NCBI RefSeq assembly: GCF_009765225.1
Contig: NZ_VMSF01000001.1
Coordinates: 682,001 to 746,000 of the forward strand
Direction of reading: 5' to 3'
Length of the DNA: 64,000 nt
DNA from: Leifsonia sp. AG29
Lineage (GTDB): Bacteria > Actinomycetota > Actinomycetes > Actinomycetales > Microbacteriaceae
Shown here: piece after piece, positions 46,516 to 55,320 of the stretch
Layout: every line of letters begins with the position of its first letter
Position numbering within the stretch: position 1 is the stretch's first letter
Notes under the pieces: generated by a model
What the model was told of the DNA's origin: nothing
Database searches by the model: none
What the model saw: the letters and a program-made list of their open reading frames with translations, nothing else
Program-made: the position numbers and the translations under genes

Positions 46516-48036
46516 ATGAAGCTCGAACTCCGCGGCATCACCAAACGGTTCGGTGCCCTGGTCGCCAACGACCACATCGATCTCACGGTCGAACCCGGCG
46601 AGATCCACTGCCTGCTCGGCGAGAACGGCGCGGGCAAGTCCACGCTGATGAACGTCCTCTACGGCTTCTACCAGGCCGACGAGGGCGAGATCCTCCTCGA
46701 CGACGAGGTCCAGCGCTTCTCCGGCCCCGGCGATGCCATGAAGGCCGGCATCGGCATGGTGCACCAGCACTTCATGCTGATCCCCGTCTTCACCGTCGCC
46801 GAGAACGTCATGCTCGGCCACGAGCAGACGAAGTTCGGCGGCCGCCTCGACCTGGCCGCGGCGCGGGCGCAGGTGCGCGAGATCTCGGCGCGGTTCGGAT
46901 TCCACGTCGACCCCGACGCGCTCGTCGAGGATCTGCCCGTCGGTGTGCAGCAGCGCGTGGAGATCATCAAGGCGCTCTCGCAGAACGCCAAGGTCCTCGT
47001 GTTCGACGAGCCCACCGCGGTGCTCACCCCGCAGGAGACCGACGAGCTCATGGGCATGATGCGCCAGCTCAAGGAGCAGGGCACCGCCATCATCTTCATC
47101 ACCCACAAGCTTCGCGAGGTGCGCGAGGTCGCCGACCGGATCACGGTGATCCGCCTGGGCAAGGTCGTCGGCGAGGCCGAGCCCACCGCGACGAACGCCG
47201 AGCTGGCCTCCATGATGGTCGGCCGGGCCGTGTCCCTCCAGGTCGAGAAGGCACCGGCGGAGCCGGGCGAGGCCGCCCTCGTCGTGAAGGACCTCTCGGT
47301 CATCGACCCGATCGGCCAGCGCGTGGTCAACCGGGTCAGCTTCGAGGTCCGGGCGGGCGAGATCCTCGCGATCGCGGGCGTCCAGGGCAACGGGCAGACC
47401 GAGCTGACGGAGGCGATCATCGGGCTGCAGCCGCGCGTGGAGGGACAGATCCTTCTCGACGGCGCCCCCATCCAGGGCCGCTCGGTGCGGAAGGTGCTCG
47501 ATGCCGGCGTCGGATTCGTCCCAGAGGACCGCAACGAGGACGGCCTCGTCGGTGAGTTCACCATCCAGGAGAACCTGATGCTGGACCGCTCGACCGATGC
47601 CCCGTTCGTCAAGAGCGGGAACATCCAGTTCTCGTATCTGAAGGACTTCGCCGAGGAGAAGGTGCGCGAGTTCGACGTCCGCACCCAGTCGATCGACACG
47701 AAGGTCGGGAGGCTCTCCGGCGGCAACGCTCAGAAGGTCGTGCTCGCCCGCGAGCTCAGCCGCGAGCTGCGCCTGTTCGTGGCTGCCCAGCCGACGCGCG
47801 GTCTCGACGTGGGGTCGATCGAGTTCGTGCACAAGCGCATCGTCGAGACGCGCGACGCGGGGGTCCCGGTGATCGTCGTCTCGACCGAGCTCGACGAGGT
47901 CGCCGCTCTGGCGGACCGGATCGCGGTCATGTACCGCGGGGGGATCGTAGGAATCGTGCCGGGCGACACGTCGCGCGACGTGCTCGGCCTGATGATGGCC
48001 GGCGAGACGCCGGACCAGGCAGGAGCAGCAGCATGA
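46516..48036 (+). CDS. Nucleoside ABC importer ATPase (two fused domains)
   Basis: The 506-residue protein carries two nucleotide-binding domains. The first has Walker A GENGAGKSTLMNVL, the signature-like VGVQQRVEIIKAL and Walker B VLVFDEPTAVLTP. The second has a degenerate Walker A (GVQGNGQTE) and an intact LSGGNAQKVVLARELS, as in RbsA/NupA-type ATPases. It drives the two permeases that follow. The start ATG has an AAGGAAAT ribosome site; its stop overlaps the next gene (ATGA). Confidence 0.95.
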   Translation: MKLELRGITKRFGALVANDHIDLTVEPGEIHCLLGENGAGKSTLMNVLYGFYQADEGEILLDDEVQRFSGPGDAMKAGIGMVHQHFMLIPVFTVAENVMLGHEQTKFGGRLDLAAARAQVREISARFGFHVDPDALVEDLPVGVQQRVEIIKALSQNAKVLVFDEPTAVLTPQETDELMGMMRQLKEQGTAIIFITHKLREVREVADRITVIRLGKVVGEAEPTATNAELASMMVGRAVSLQVEKAPAEPGEAALVVKDLSVIDPIGQRVVNRVSFEVRAGEILAIAGVQGNGQTELTEAIIGLQPRVEGQILLDGAPIQGRSVRKVLDAGVGFVPEDRNEDGLVGEFTIQENLMLDRSTDAPFVKSGNIQFSYLKDFAEEKVREFDVRTQSIDTKVGRLSGGNAQKVVLARELSRELRLFVAAQPTRGLDVGSIEFVHKRIVETRDAGVPVIVVSTELDEVAALADRIAVMYRGGIVGIVPGDTSRDVLGLMMAGETPDQAGAAA

Positions 48037-49307
48037 CCGGCACCGAGACGGCCCCGGCGCAGCCCGCGGAACCGCAGAAGCCCGCGGCCCGGCCCGAGAA
48101 CGACGATCGCTTGAACCGCGCCGTCCGCGACATCATGGGCGGCCCGGTCGTGATCTCGATCCTCGCGGTCGTCCTCGCGCTGGTCGCGGGGGCGATCCTG
48201 ATCGCGCTGACCGATCCCAACGTCCAGAGGGCGGCCGGCTACTTCTTCGCCCGGCCTGGCGACACGTTCCAGGCGATCTGGACCTCCGTGTCGAACGCGT
48301 ACACGTCGATGTTCCAGGGCGCGATCTACAACTTCCGCCGTCCGACCTTCGCGGCCGGGATCAGGCCGTTCACCGAGACCCTGAACTTCGCGACCCCGCT
48401 GATCGTCAGCGGCCTGGGCGTCGCCCTGGCGTTCCGCGTCGGCCTGTTCAACATCGGAGGCCAGGGGCAGATCCTCATCGCCGCCGCGACGGCCGCGTGG
48501 GTGGGCTTCTCCTTCACCCTGCCCCCGGTCCTCCACCTGATCGTCGCGCTGCTCGCGGGCATCGCCGGCGGAGCGGTCTGGGCCGGGATCGTGGGACTCC
48601 TGAAGTCGCGCACGGGCGCGCACGAGGTGATCGTCACGATCATGCTCAACTACATCGCCTTCTATCTCATCTCCTTCATGCTCCGCACCCAGGGGCTGCT
48701 GCAGGCGCCGGGCTCCAACAACCCGAAGGCGCCGCCGATCCACGCCAACGCCGTGTTCCCCTCCCTGCTCGGACCGCAGTACAACCTCACCTGGGCGTTC
48801 GTCGTCGTCATCGCCGCCACGGTGTTCGTGTGGTGGCTGATCAACCGCTCGAGCCTCGGCTTCCGCTTCCGCGCGGTCGGCGAGAACCCGAACGCGGCTC
48901 GCGTCGCCGGCATCAACGTGAAGAACGTCTACGTGTACGCGATGCTGCTCGCCGGCGGTCTCGTCGGGATCGCCGGCGCCAGCCAGGCGCTCGGCGTGTT
49001 CCCGTCGGGCATCAGCTCGGGGGTCGACGCGGGCATCGGCTTCGACGCGATCACCGTCGCCCTCCTCGGCCGCTCGCGCCCCGGGGGCGTTTTCATCGCC
49101 GGCCTCCTGTTCGGCGCGCTGAAGGCCGGCGGCTACACCATCCAGGCGGGCGGCATCCCGATCGACATCGTCCTCGTGATGCAGTCCCTCATCGTCCTCT
49201 TCGTCGCCGCGCCGCCGCTCGTGCGCGCGATCTTCCGCCTCCCCACGCCGGGCGCACCGCCCCGGAGACCCCGCCCGATCGTCACGAAGGAGGTGGCGGC
49301 CAAGTGA
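48033..49307 (+). CDS. Nucleoside ABC importer permease 1
   Basis: The 424-residue membrane protein has about eight to ten spans and the BPD_transp_2 signatures GLGVALAFRVGLFNIGGQGQILIAA, RTGAHEVIVTIMLNYIAF and AVGENPNAARVAGINVKNVY. It forms the channel with permease 2. The N-terminal ~35 residues are a hydrophilic Pro/Ala-rich tail. Start and stop overlap the adjacent genes (ATGA, GTGA). Confidence 0.94.
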   Translation: MTGTETAPAQPAEPQKPAARPENDDRLNRAVRDIMGGPVVISILAVVLALVAGAILIALTDPNVQRAAGYFFARPGDTFQAIWTSVSNAYTSMFQGAIYNFRRPTFAAGIRPFTETLNFATPLIVSGLGVALAFRVGLFNIGGQGQILIAAATAAWVGFSFTLPPVLHLIVALLAGIAGGAVWAGIVGLLKSRTGAHEVIVTIMLNYIAFYLISFMLRTQGLLQAPGSNNPKAPPIHANAVFPSLLGPQYNLTWAFVVVIAATVFVWWLINRSSLGFRFRAVGENPNAARVAGINVKNVYVYAMLLAGGLVGIAGASQALGVFPSGISSGVDAGIGFDAITVALLGRSRPGGVFIAGLLFGALKAGGYTIQAGGIPIDIVLVMQSLIVLFVAAPPLVRAIFRLPTPGAPPRRPRPIVTKEVAAK

Positions 49308-50593
49308 CCTCCGCGGCCCCTGTCATCCCCGACTCCTCGCCCATCGTCCTCGAGAAGGCCGAGATCCGCTCCTGGAAGGCGCCCATCGCCTTCGGCGTGT
49401 TCGTCGTCCTCAGCCTCATCCTGTTCTTCGGCTTCCCGCGCCACGGTCAGAGCACCTTCCGCTTCTCCGAGAAGACCGACGTGATCAAGATCTCCACGCT
49501 CACGGTCGACACGCTCACCACGACGATCGTCGTGACCCTCCTGCTCGTCGTGCTGACCGCGGTGAGCGCGTGGCTGTCCTGGCAGGCCAGGAAGACGCCG
49601 ATCTGGATGGTCATCGTCTTCGCGCTGCTGTTCATGTTCGGGTTCCTGGCCTGGGCGGGCTCGGGCCAGCTCCCGGTGCCCGTGACGGGCCTCCTCCTCG
49701 GCACGATCAGCCTGTCGGTCCCGCTCGTCTTCGGCGCGCTCGGCGGCGTCGTCTCCGAGCGCGGCGGCGTCGTCAACGTCGCCATCGAGGGTCAGCTGCT
49801 GGCGGGCGCGTTCGTGTCGGCGATGACCGCTTCACTGACCGGCAGCTGGCTGGTGGGCTTGATCGCCGCGATGATCGCCGGCGTGCTCGTATCGTTCGTG
49901 CTCGCCGCGTTCTCCATCAAGTACCTGGTCGACCAGGTGATCGTCGGCGTGGTGCTGAACGTGCTCGTGACCGGCCTGACGAGCTTCCTGTACTCGCAGG
50001 TGCTCGCCGGCAACGCACCGCTGCTCAACCACCCGCCCCGGCTGCCCGAGTGGCCGATCCCGCTGCTCAGCGAGATCCCGATCATCGGTCCGGTGCTGTT
50101 CCACCAGACGATCATCGAGTACCTCATGTACATCGCGATCTTCGCCGTCTGGTTCGGGCTGTTCAAGACCCGCTGGGGCCTGCGCCTCCGCTCGGTCGGC
50201 GAGCACCCGGAGGCGGCCGACACCGTGGGCATCAACGTGAACGGCACCCGGTTCTGGAACGTCTCGCTGGCGGGCGCGATCGCCGGGCTCGGCGGCGCGT
50301 ACTTCACCCTCGGGTCCGTCGGGGCGTTCTCGAAGGAGATGACCGCAGGCCAGGGCTTCATCGCGCTCGCCGCCGTCATCTTCGGTCGCTGGGACCCGAT
50401 CCGCGCGACGCTCGCGGCGCTCCTGTTCGGCTTCGCGACCAACCTGCAGAACGTGCTCGGCATCATCGGCTCGCCGGTCCCGAGCGAGTTCATGCTGATG
50501 CTGCCGTACGTCGTGACGATCTTCGCCGTCGCCGGCCTCGTCGGCATGTCCCGTCCGCCGGCGGCCGACGGCAAGCCGTACACCAAGTCGTGA
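49304..50593 (+). CDS. Nucleoside ABC importer permease 2
   Basis: The 429-residue BPD_transp_2 protein has TISLSVPLVFGALGGVVSERGGVVNVAIEGQL, the conserved membrane motif of this family, DQVIVGVVLNVLVTGLTSFLYS, and SVGEHPEAADTVGINVNGT. A longer hydrophobic N-terminal part (about 20-135) has extra spans compared with permease 1. The start GTG overlaps the previous stop; its stop couples to cdd. Confidence 0.94.
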   Translation: MTSAAPVIPDSSPIVLEKAEIRSWKAPIAFGVFVVLSLILFFGFPRHGQSTFRFSEKTDVIKISTLTVDTLTTTIVVTLLLVVLTAVSAWLSWQARKTPIWMVIVFALLFMFGFLAWAGSGQLPVPVTGLLLGTISLSVPLVFGALGGVVSERGGVVNVAIEGQLLAGAFVSAMTASLTGSWLVGLIAAMIAGVLVSFVLAAFSIKYLVDQVIVGVVLNVLVTGLTSFLYSQVLAGNAPLLNHPPRLPEWPIPLLSEIPIIGPVLFHQTIIEYLMYIAIFAVWFGLFKTRWGLRLRSVGEHPEAADTVGINVNGTRFWNVSLAGAIAGLGGAYFTLGSVGAFSKEMTAGQGFIALAAVIFGRWDPIRATLAALLFGFATNLQNVLGIIGSPVPSEFMLMLPYVVTIFAVAGLVGMSRPPAADGKPYTKS

Positions 50594-51030
50594 CCGGCCC
50601 GGCGATGAGCGATCCGATCGATTGGGAGGCCCTGCGCGCCTCCGCCCGTGAGGCCATGTCCCACGCGTACGTGCCGTACTCGCGCTTCCCGGTGGGCGCC
50701 GCCGCCCTCGTCGACGACGGGCGCGTGGTCAGCGGCTGCAACGTCGAGAACGCCAGCTACGGCGTGACGCTGTGCGCCGAGTGCGGCCTCGTCTCCGCCC
50801 TCGCGATGACGGGAGGCGGCCGCCTCGTGGCGTTCACCTGCGTGAACGGCGACGGCGACGTCCTCATGCCGTGCGGCCGCTGCCGCCAGCTGCTGTACGA
50901 GCACTCCGCCGAGGGCATGCTGCTCGAGACCGTCTCCGGCATCCGCACCATCGACGAGGTGCTGCCCGACGCGTTCGGCCCCCGCCAGCTCGCCGCCTAC
51001 CGCGCCGAGCACGGCATCGACGAGGAATGA
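50590..51030 (+). CDS. cdd: Cytidine deaminase
   Basis: The zinc enzyme converts (deoxy)cytidine to (deoxy)uridine. Motifs are VSGCNVENASYG, TLCAECGLVSAL (catalytic Cys and Glu) and MPCGRCRQLL. The 146-residue form from GTG 50590 fits the GTGA overlap pattern of this operon; ATG 50605 (141 residues) is an alternative start. It acts on the imported nucleosides just upstream of DeoA. Confidence 0.95.
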   Translation: MTGPAMSDPIDWEALRASAREAMSHAYVPYSRFPVGAAALVDDGRVVSGCNVENASYGVTLCAECGLVSALAMTGGGRLVAFTCVNGDGDVLMPCGRCRQLLYEHSAEGMLLETVSGIRTIDEVLPDAFGPRQLAAYRAEHGIDEE

Positions 51031-52352
51031 AGAGGAAAGCATCCGTGACCGACCACCAGGGAGCGGTCGAGGCGTACGACGCCGTCGACCTCATCAGGAC
51101 GAAGCGCGACCGCGGCGAGCTCGACACCGGCCAGATCGACTGGCTGATCGACGCGTACACGCGGGGCTACGTCGGCGACGAGCAGATGGCCGCGTTCGCG
51201 ATGGCCGTGTTCCTCAACGGCATGACGCGGCGTGAGATCAAGGACCTGACCCTCGCCATGATCGCCTCGGGCGAGCGCATGGACTTCTCGGGTCTCGGGC
51301 GGCCGACGGCCGACAAGCACTCGACCGGCGGGGTGGGCGACAAGATCACCCTCCCGCTGATGCCGCTCGTCGCCTCCTTCGGCGTGGCGGTCCCGCAGCT
51401 GTCCGGCCGTGGGCTCGGTCACACCGGTGGCACCCTCGACAAGCTCGAGAGCATCCCCGGGTGGCGTGCGAACCTCAGCAACGACGAGATGTTCGCGCAG
51501 CTCCGCGACCTGGGTGGCGTCATCTGCGCGGCCGGCTCCGGTCTCGCCCCGGCCGACGGGAAGCTGTACGCGCTCCGCGACATCACGGGCACGGTGGAGG
51601 CCATCCCGCTCATCGCGTCCTCGATCATGTCGAAGAAGATCGCGGAGGGGACGGGCGCGCTCGTCCTCGACGTGAAGTTCGGCTCCGGCGCGTTCCTCAA
51701 GGACATCGAGAAGTCCCGCGAGCTCGCCCGCACCATGGTCGAGCTCGGCACGGACGCCGGTGTGGCCACCTCCGCGCTCCTCACCGACATGAACGTGCCG
51801 CTCGGACTCGCCATCGGCAACGCGAACGAAGTGCGCGAATCGGTCGAGGTACTGGCGGGAGGCGGTCCCGCCGATGTCGTCGAGCTCACGATCGCGCTCG
51901 CCCGCGAGATGCTCGCACTCGCCGGACGCCCCGACGAGGACGTGGCCGCGGCACTCGCCGACGGTCGCGCCATGGACTCCTGGCGGGCGACCATCCGCGC
52001 TCAGGGCGGCGACCCGGACGCGCCCCTCCCCGTCGCGCGGGAGACGCACACGGTCGTGGCCGACGCGGACGGCGTGCTCGTCGAGCAGCAGGCTCTCCCG
52101 TTCGGCATCGCCGCGTGGCGGCTCGGCGCGGGCCGCGCCCGCAAGCAGGACCCGGTCCAGCACGCCGCCGGCATCGACCTGCACGCGAAGCCGGGCGACC
52201 CGGTGCGGGCCGGGCAGCCGCTGTTCACCCTGTCGGCGGACGAGCCGGCGCGCTTCGAGCGGGCTCTGGAGGCGCTGGAGGGCGCCTACCGGATCGCGCC
52301 TCCCGGTACGCCCTTCGAGCGCGGACCGCTCATCGCGGACCGGATCGCCTAG
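51027..52352 (+). CDS. deoA: Thymidine phosphorylase
   Basis: It phosphorolyses thymidine or deoxyuridine to base and deoxyribose-1-phosphate. The 441 residues contain FAMAVFLNGMTRREIKDLT, the phosphate loop KHSTGGVGDKITLPL, and SGRGLGHTGGTLDKLE. ATG 51027 overlaps the cdd stop (ATGA). GTG 51045, with AGAGGAAAG upstream, is a second possible start. Downstream, the native operon order is broken by a low-GC island; add resumes at 55321. Confidence 0.96.
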   Translation: MKRKASVTDHQGAVEAYDAVDLIRTKRDRGELDTGQIDWLIDAYTRGYVGDEQMAAFAMAVFLNGMTRREIKDLTLAMIASGERMDFSGLGRPTADKHSTGGVGDKITLPLMPLVASFGVAVPQLSGRGLGHTGGTLDKLESIPGWRANLSNDEMFAQLRDLGGVICAAGSGLAPADGKLYALRDITGTVEAIPLIASSIMSKKIAEGTGALVLDVKFGSGAFLKDIEKSRELARTMVELGTDAGVATSALLTDMNVPLGLAIGNANEVRESVEVLAGGGPADVVELTIALAREMLALAGRPDEDVAAALADGRAMDSWRATIRAQGGDPDAPLPVARETHTVVADADGVLVEQQALPFGIAAWRLGAGRARKQDPVQHAAGIDLHAKPGDPVRAGQPLFTLSADEPARFERALEALEGAYRIAPPGTPFERGPLIADRIA

Positions 52353-52385
52353 AGTTGCACTAGTCGTCTCTCAGGGGGAAAATTC

Positions 52386-54086
52386 GTGGCTCGAAACCTA
52401 ACCAGTTCAAAGGGTGAAGAGTTTTCGATTCAGCAGCTAGCTGGGATGGCGCAGGCGGGTGAACTTCGTATTCCAGAGTTTCAGCGCTCATTTCGCTGGG
52501 ATTCGGACGACGTGGTCGCGCTCTTCGACAGTATTCTCAAGGGCTACCCCATCGGCAGCGCGCTCATGTGGAGGAAAGCGGCACCGCAGGCACGGTTGGT
52601 CCTTGGCGCATTGGTCATCGACGCCCCGGAACAGCCTGGCGCTCTGTGGGTCGTAGATGGCCAGCAACGGATTACTAGCCTGGTCAACGCAGTGAGTCCG
52701 GATGTTTTTGCCAGGGACCCGCGCTTTCAGCTTGTGTACGCGATTGAGCGCGGCAGAATCATGAGGCCCAACGACGCGCGGGGGCTCCTCTCGATTCCCC
52801 TGCCAGAGCTGTTTGATGTCGCGCGATTGCTGAGATGGCTACAAGACAACCCTGAGTCAGCGCCGCATGCGAGTGAACTGCAAGATGCAACCGCGGTCCT
52901 GCGCGATTTCAAGTTGCCAGCTTCAGTCGTGAGTCAAGCCGACGAGCAGGTCCTACGCGACATCTTCGACCGTGTAAACACCGCAGGCAGGCGTTTACGC
53001 GGGGCCGAGATATTTGACGCTATCCACAGGGCGACCGGCCAGTCTTCCAGCGAAGAACTATCGATTGGGGCCATTGCGGACCGAATTGCCGCGGCTACCA
53101 CGTTCGGTCGTCTCGACGACGCGACAATCTATCAAGCCGTGCTCGTTAGAAGACATCCTGATATCACCCGCGATCCGCACTTCGAGTTCGACGTCGAGCG
53201 TCGTTCGAACTCCGACTACCCGGGGGAATCGCGTGAGCAAGGTTATCGGCAGGCGGAGCGCGCGCTAACGGCCACCGTCGATTTCCTATTGGGCCGCGCG
53301 GGCGTGCCTCACGTAACCTTCGTTCCCTACCGTTTTCTGATTCTTGTATTGGCCCGCTACTTTGCGCTCTTTCCCGACCCGACGCCGCGCAATCTCGAAC
53401 TCTTGTCGTGGTGGTTTTGGCGCGCGGCGACGCGCGCACCAGATCTTAATTTGAGTGGGTCAACGGCAACCGTTCGGACACTGGCCGGCAACATCGTCGC
53501 TAATGAAGAAGACGACTCAGTTCAACGACTTCTACGGGCTGTCGAATCGTCCTCGGCAGTGACCCTTCCAAATCCGCGTGTGCTGCGAACGAACCAAGCT
53601 GCGAGCAAAGTAATACTCTGCGCAATGTGGTCTTTAGCCCCGCGCGACTTGGAGACGGGCGAGCCACTCCAATCGGACGACCTAATGCAGCTGCTTGAAG
53701 GATTAGAGACTCCAAGCGCTGCCGCGACGGAAATTGTGCGCCGCGATCGACTCGCCACGCATCTGAGGCTATCGGCCGGGAATCGATTGATTGCTAATGC
53801 GCGCGACCAGGCGGATTTGACTGGACGGCTTGAGCGATCAGTGCAGGTAGCTGGGCCGACTCGTGACTTGATCTGGCGTTCGCACCTCCTTGACGAGGAC
53901 CTTCTTTGCTTGCTTGGAAGCGGGGGATTCGATGCGTTCGTTGTAGGTCGTGAGCAACTGATACGGCAGACCGTGGAGCGTTTCGTTACGGTCCGTACGG
54001 GCGCCGGGTTCGAAACGACGCCCCCCCTGGCGTCGCTCGACTTCGACGAAGCAGCACTCGAGATCGTGGAGGAAGGGTTCGAGTGA
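52386..54086 (+). CDS. DUF262 (GmrSD/ParB-like) protein
   Basis: The 566-residue protein has a clear DUF262 domain: the N-terminal RIPEFQRSFRWDSDDV segment (about 28-43), LKGYPIGSALMW and the nucleotide-site motif VVDGQQRITSL (Asp91-Gly-Gln-Gln-Arg95), then the helix DEQVLRDIFDRVNTAGRRL. In GmrSD-type restriction proteins this domain is followed by a DUF1524 HNH nuclease. Here the C-terminal region keeps a DUF1524-like frame (LAPRDLETGEPL, LRLSAGNRLIAN, FDAFVVGREQLIRQTV), but I find no HHIFP-type His pair. It therefore lacks the visible nuclease motif. The GTG start is weakly supported: its upstream CAGGGGGAAAATTC is a possible ribosome site. Its stop overlaps the HipA start (GTGA). Confidence 0.85.
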   Translation: MARNLTSSKGEEFSIQQLAGMAQAGELRIPEFQRSFRWDSDDVVALFDSILKGYPIGSALMWRKAAPQARLVLGALVIDAPEQPGALWVVDGQQRITSLVNAVSPDVFARDPRFQLVYAIERGRIMRPNDARGLLSIPLPELFDVARLLRWLQDNPESAPHASELQDATAVLRDFKLPASVVSQADEQVLRDIFDRVNTAGRRLRGAEIFDAIHRATGQSSSEELSIGAIADRIAAATTFGRLDDATIYQAVLVRRHPDITRDPHFEFDVERRSNSDYPGESREQGYRQAERALTATVDFLLGRAGVPHVTFVPYRFLILVLARYFALFPDPTPRNLELLSWWFWRAATRAPDLNLSGSTATVRTLAGNIVANEEDDSVQRLLRAVESSSAVTLPNPRVLRTNQAASKVILCAMWSLAPRDLETGEPLQSDDLMQLLEGLETPSAAATEIVRRDRLATHLRLSAGNRLIANARDQADLTGRLERSVQVAGPTRDLIWRSHLLDEDLLCLLGSGGFDAFVVGREQLIRQTVERFVTVRTGAGFETTPPLASLDFDEAALEIVEEGFE

Positions 54087-55315
54087 TTAGCCGCGCCCAC
54101 GCTGTTTCCCTACGAAATTCTCAAGTTGGTGTGCTGGCGCAGTCCGGTGACGTTGCTCGATTTTCCTTTGACGCGGACTACTGGGAACGAGAGAACAGGG
54201 ACGTTCTTGGACTGTGGTTCGAGGACAATCCCAGGGCTTCGCCGAGAGCGACACTCCGACTCCCTGCGTGGTTCTCGAATCTGCTCCCAGAAGGTCGGCT
54301 TCGGGAATGGATTGCGATCGACCGGAATGTCTCAGCCGAGCGTGAGATGGAACTCTTGCTACGCGTGGGACGAGATCTCCCTGGTGCCGTCACCGTTGCT
54401 GAAGACGGTGCCGAAGGTATGGCCGATGCCTGGGGCGACATCGAGAATCCTCGCGCAAATCCTGTCGAAAGCCCAATCTGGAAGTTTTCGCTCGCGGGGG
54501 TGGGACTCAAGTTCTCCATGCTGGCATCTGGCGACAAGCTGAGCCTGCCTGCTGAGCACGAGTTCGGAGACTGGATCGTCAAGCTGCCGGAGCCGTCTCA
54601 CCGAAACGTTCCAGAGAACGAATTTCTCATCATGAATCTCGCTCGTGCGGCGGGAATTGAGGTGCCCGAGACTCGTCTCGTGCACCGATCTGATTTGGAG
54701 CGGCTCCCGGACAACGTTTGGCCGAACGGCGAAGAGTATGCATTTGCCATCCGAAGGTTCGATCGTGCCGACGGCGAGCGAGTCCATATCGAAGACTTGG
54801 CTCAAGTCAGAGGCTTCTATCCCCACGAGAAATACAGTGGTTCTTTCGAGACAGTCGCGGCCCTCCTCTATAGAGGAGTCGACCTGTCATCGCTAGACGA
54901 GTTCGTTCGCCGCATGACCTTCAACTTGCTGGTCGGGAACGGGGATGCTCATCTTAAGAATTGGTCAGTGATCTACGAATTCGGTAGGCGCGCCCGTATA
55001 TCACCCGCATACGATCTCGTCTCGACGATTCCTTATTTCGCCAGCGGGGAGGAGGATCTTGGCCTGAAGTTCGGCGGACAGAAACGCTTCTCCGCCGTGA
55101 CTCGATTCGATTTCGAGCGTATGGCGAAACGCCTCGGCGTTGGCCAGAAGTCGATGCTCGCCATTGTTGACGAAGTTATCGAGCGCGTTCTCGGCGAGGT
55201 TGGAGGATTAGCTCCGCTGACGGATCTCCCTCAATTTCCGAGAAAGGTTGAGGACCACGCGACCGCAATAGCGGCTCAACTCGGAGTTCGACCGAACACT
55301 GTGCCGATAGTCTGA
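54083..55315 (+). CDS. HipA-family Ser/Thr kinase-like protein
   Basis: This is a 410-residue HipA-fold protein. The N-terminal region LRNSQVGVLAQSGDVARFSFDADYW and RLPAWFSNLLPEGRLREWI match the HipA N-subdomain. The segment FSLAGVGLKFSMLA (Ser136, Lys143) is the HipA phosphate-loop region, and NGDAHLKNWS (Asp288, Asn293) is the catalytic loop. PAYDLVST (Asp311) is the metal-binding motif. All kinase residues look intact. HipA kinases normally phosphorylate GltX or similar targets and are neutralised by HipB; no HipB-like HTH gene is near. It is coupled to the DUF262 gene by GTGA, so that protein may be its partner or substrate. Confidence 0.88.
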   Translation: MISRAHAVSLRNSQVGVLAQSGDVARFSFDADYWERENRDVLGLWFEDNPRASPRATLRLPAWFSNLLPEGRLREWIAIDRNVSAEREMELLLRVGRDLPGAVTVAEDGAEGMADAWGDIENPRANPVESPIWKFSLAGVGLKFSMLASGDKLSLPAEHEFGDWIVKLPEPSHRNVPENEFLIMNLARAAGIEVPETRLVHRSDLERLPDNVWPNGEEYAFAIRRFDRADGERVHIEDLAQVRGFYPHEKYSGSFETVAALLYRGVDLSSLDEFVRRMTFNLLVGNGDAHLKNWSVIYEFGRRARISPAYDLVSTIPYFASGEEDLGLKFGGQKRFSAVTRFDFERMAKRLGVGQKSMLAIVDEVIERVLGEVGGLAPLTDLPQFPRKVEDHATAIAAQLGVRPNTVPIV

Positions 55316-55320
55316 AGCGC

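Larger units (their letters stand above)
52353..55320 (+). other. Acquired two-gene island inside the nucleoside operon
   Basis: Between deoA and add, both native salvage genes, lie two foreign-looking genes. Sampled 60-base lines here have about 53-60% G+C, against about 65-72% nearby, and codons such as ATT, TTG, AGA and CTA become frequent. No transposase, integrase or clear terminal repeat is visible. The island starts within 34 bases of the deoA stop and ends 5 bases before add. Confidence 0.75.

Noticed and set aside
52361-55312. TAGTC directly repeated at 52361-52365 and 55308-55312, near the two ends of the DUF262-HipA island, as a target-site duplication.
   Set aside because: Five bases is too short to separate from chance, and the right copy is part of the add -10 box.
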